From assembly GCA_050949255.1 (NCBI GenBank), contig JBMNFJ010000005.1, positions 1 through 24,051 of the forward strand: a DNA stretch of 24,051 nt. The letters are read 5' to 3'. How positions within the stretch are numbered: position 1 is the stretch's first letter; each line of letters opens with the position of its first letter. Source of the DNA: UBA3941 sp002385665 (lineage in GTDB: Bacteria > Bacillota > Clostridia > Caldicoprobacterales > UBA3941). Positions 22,580-24,051 of this stretch are shown piece by piece. Under the pieces are notes generated by a model that was not told the DNA's origin, searched no databases, and was given only the letters and a program-made list of their open reading frames with translations. Both the position numbers and the translations under genes were made by a program.

Positions 22580-22888
22580 TTATAGTTGCTCCTTTAATGT
22601 CTTGAGCTTCTCGTCGTATTCATCCTGGCTTATTTCACCCCGGGCAAAGCGTTCCCGAAGAATGTTTATCGTATTATCCCGTTCGCCAATGGGCATATAT
22701 CCCGAACGGGAATTATTTCGAGACAGCCGGATAACCATATAGACTATACCCGCGATTACAAGAGCCCAGAAAAGAAACATAAAAAAGCCGCCCCACCAGC
22801 TGTGCATAGGCATCATGCCGGTGAACCACCTTCTACCATGCATATTGGCCGGGTTAAACAGGTTCCACCATCCATAGCACCAGTTCAT
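22580..22888 (-). CDS. SHOCT-domain small membrane protein
   Basis: This 102-residue protein has an aromatic N-terminus (MNWCYGWWNLF), one strong membrane helix (FFMFLFWALVIAGIVYMVIRL, about 36-56) and a C-terminal SHOCT domain (ILRERFARGEISQDEYDEKLKTLKE). SHOCT domains are short helical oligomerisation or targeting modules in membrane proteins. The start is ATG 22888, six bases after AAGGAGG; the upstream in-frame ATG 22894 overlaps the ribosome site itself. No function beyond the domain type can be given. Confidence 0.85.
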   Translation of the reverse strand: MNWCYGWWNLFNPANMHGRRWFTGMMPMHSWWGGFFMFLFWALVIAGIVYMVIRLSRNNSRSGYMPIGERDNTINILRERFARGEISQDEYDEKLKTLKEQL

Positions 22889-23054
22889 GGCCATCCTCCT
22901 TTACAATAATAATCTGATCCCTTGTACTTCTACCCATATATATAACCCTTTATCCAGAAAATAATCATACGGGATAAAAACTACATCCTAATAAGAAGAC
23001 AGGCAGCCGGAAATGGTGTACAATGGGGTATAATAATATGGGAGTTGTTATGTA

Positions 23055-23477
23055 ATGCTTATAGGATATTTGAAAGAATTAACCGGAAGGGAAATGGGGG
23101 AAGACGAGGTCAAAATGATGAACCCCCTGGTTTTAGCCTATATCGGGGATACCATATACGACCTATTGGTTAGAACATATTTGGTCATGACCAATAATCT
23201 TACGGTACACAGCCTTCATAACCGGGCTATCAACTATGTAAGTGCCGGTGCCCAGGCTCATACCTTGGAGGATATCTTTGAACGTTTGACGGATGAGGAG
23301 AAAAATATAATCCGCAGGGGGAGAAACACCAGGTCCGGGACCATACCCAAGAATGCAGATATAGGGGAATACAGGTATGCCACGGGCTTTGAGGCCTTGT
23401 TGGGGTATTTGTACCTGACGCAGCGTATGGACCGGCTGATGGAAATAGGTAGCTGGATTTTGGAAACCCATAGATAA
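23055..23477 (+). CDS. mrnC: Mini-ribonuclease III
   Basis: This 140-residue protein is a stand-alone RNase III catalytic domain without a double-stranded-RNA-binding domain. It matures the ends of 23S rRNA in Bacillota (family knowledge). The signature AYIGDTIYDLLVR places D32 and D36, and YATGFEALLGYLYL contains E113; these supply the metal-binding acidic residues. The start ATG 23055 follows GGGAG. The neighbour is rlmB, and the two genes are adjacent in many Bacillota, usually after cysS; cysS is not seen upstream here. Confidence 0.92.
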   Translation: MLIGYLKELTGREMGEDEVKMMNPLVLAYIGDTIYDLLVRTYLVMTNNLTVHSLHNRAINYVSAGAQAHTLEDIFERLTDEEKNIIRRGRNTRSGTIPKNADIGEYRYATGFEALLGYLYLTQRMDRLMEIGSWILETHR

Positions 23478-23499
23478 AAGGTTAAGGAGAAGATGCATT

Positions 23500-24051
23500 A
23501 TGAACCGCAAGGATAGAAAAACAGGCCCCGGTTCCAGGCGTAACGAAAAGGTTAGGGGACGAAACATAAGGATCCGGGATGATGCTGTAGATAAAGGAAC
23601 CATGGGCAATCGGGGTAGCGAAAGGGCAGGTGACCAGGAGGGTCAGGTGGAAGGCCGCAACCCGGTGCTGGAGTTACTACGGTCGGGTAGGACGGTGGAA
23701 AAGTTACTGATAGCCAGGGGTGCCAGAGAGGGTTCGATTTTGGAAATCGTCCAAAAGGCGAAGGCGCAAGGAATAGTGGTCCAGGAGGTGGATAGAAGAA
23801 GGCTCAACGAACTGTCCATGACCGACGGGGCCCATCAGGGAGTTATAGCCTTTGTAACCCCCTATAGCTACGTTGAGGTGGAGGACATTTTGGAGCTGGC
23901 CTCTAAGAGGGGAGAGGAACCATTTCTTATCGTCCTGGATGAGATAACAGACCCGTATAATCTGGGGTCGGTGATAAGGACCGCAGAGTGCTGTGGAGCC
24001 CATGGGGTAATCATACCCAAGCGGCGGGCTGCAGGCCTTACTCCAGCCGCT
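23500..24051 (+). CDS. rlmB: 23S rRNA 2'-O-ribose methyltransferase RlmB (5' part, cut by window end)
   Basis: The first 184 codons are visible and the frame is open to the last base. After a basic, low-complexity extension of about 46 residues (MNRKDRKTGPGSRRNEK..., rich in R, K and G), the substrate-binding domain begins with EGRNPVLELL. The SPOUT domain starts at IVLDEITDPYNLGSVIRTAE, where N-L-G-S-V-I-R is motif 1 of the TrmH class. RlmB methylates G2251 (E. coli numbering) in 23S rRNA. The start is ATG 23500, with AAGGAGA ten bases upstream; the earlier ATG 23493 runs into a stop. It sits 22 bases after mrnC, likely co-transcribed. Confidence 0.9.
   Translation, partial: MNRKDRKTGPGSRRNEKVRGRNIRIRDDAVDKGTMGNRGSERAGDQEGQVEGRNPVLELLRSGRTVEKLLIARGAREGSILEIVQKAKAQGIVVQEVDRRRLNELSMTDGAHQGVIAFVTPYSYVEVEDILELASKRGEEPFLIVLDEITDPYNLGSVIRTAECCGAHGVIIPKRRAAGLTPAA

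Noticed and set aside
23493..23516. Earlier ATG start for rlmB
   Set aside because: It is in a different frame and meets a stop after seven codons.
1..24051. CRISPR array, tRNA, rRNA or prophage genes
   Set aside because: No evenly spaced direct repeats, tRNA cloverleaf, rRNA sequence or phage structural genes were seen on either strand.

Overview
The window looks like a chromosomal segment from a spore-forming, anaerobic Bacillota of the class Clostridia. The evidence is strong AGGAGG-type ribosome binding sites, frequent AGG and ATA codons, CotF-like coat proteins, a DegV protein, a split three-subunit molybdenum hydroxylase, and a Mini-RNase III / RlmB pair. No rRNA, tRNA, CRISPR array or phage genes were seen. 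Genus cannot be fixed from sequence alone.

Layout. Positions 38-3238 hold sugar-related genes: a GH140/DUF4038-type hydrolase, a Gfo/Idh/MocA protein that matches the GH109 NAD-dependent glycosidase pattern rather than a plain dehydrogenase, and a GNAT acetyltransferase. Positions 3247-3754 hold a non-coding element with terminal inverted repeats that carries a strongly folded RNA-like insert (3452-3595). On the minus strand, 3835-5677 is an operon of a PadR regulator, a membrane protein and an SGNH hydrolase, read from a consensus promoter that overlaps a palindromic operator. Positions 6014-9108 hold a shikimate-kinase-like protein, an amidohydrolase and a second, conventional Gfo/Idh/MocA dehydrogenase. 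A second copy of the non-coding element lies at 9131-9481 and a right-end remnant at 11371-11415.

Positions 9674-11235 hold a methyltransferase, two half-length CotF-like proteins and a 70-residue protein made of two near-identical hydrophobic repeats. Positions 11503-15627 carry an Xaa-Pro aminopeptidase, a DegV protein and an MFS transporter. A cold-shock gene with a long leader reads in the opposite direction (15715-15915). Positions 16202-21100 form a molybdenum-hydroxylase cluster: Mo-cofactor subunit, FAD subunit, [2Fe-2S] subunit, an unknown membrane protein and a MocA-type nucleotidyltransferase. The Mo subunit appears to have lost about 70 residues of its N-terminal domain in frame. 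The window ends with an Eis-like acetyltransferase, a SHOCT protein, Mini-RNase III and the 5' part of rlmB.

The least explained feature is the family of hairpin-rich elements. The two full copies share termini and show paired base changes that keep stems intact. One copy contains a closed, multi-stem RNA-like module that resembles, but is not proven to be, a stand-alone HEARO / IscB-type guide RNA scaffold.
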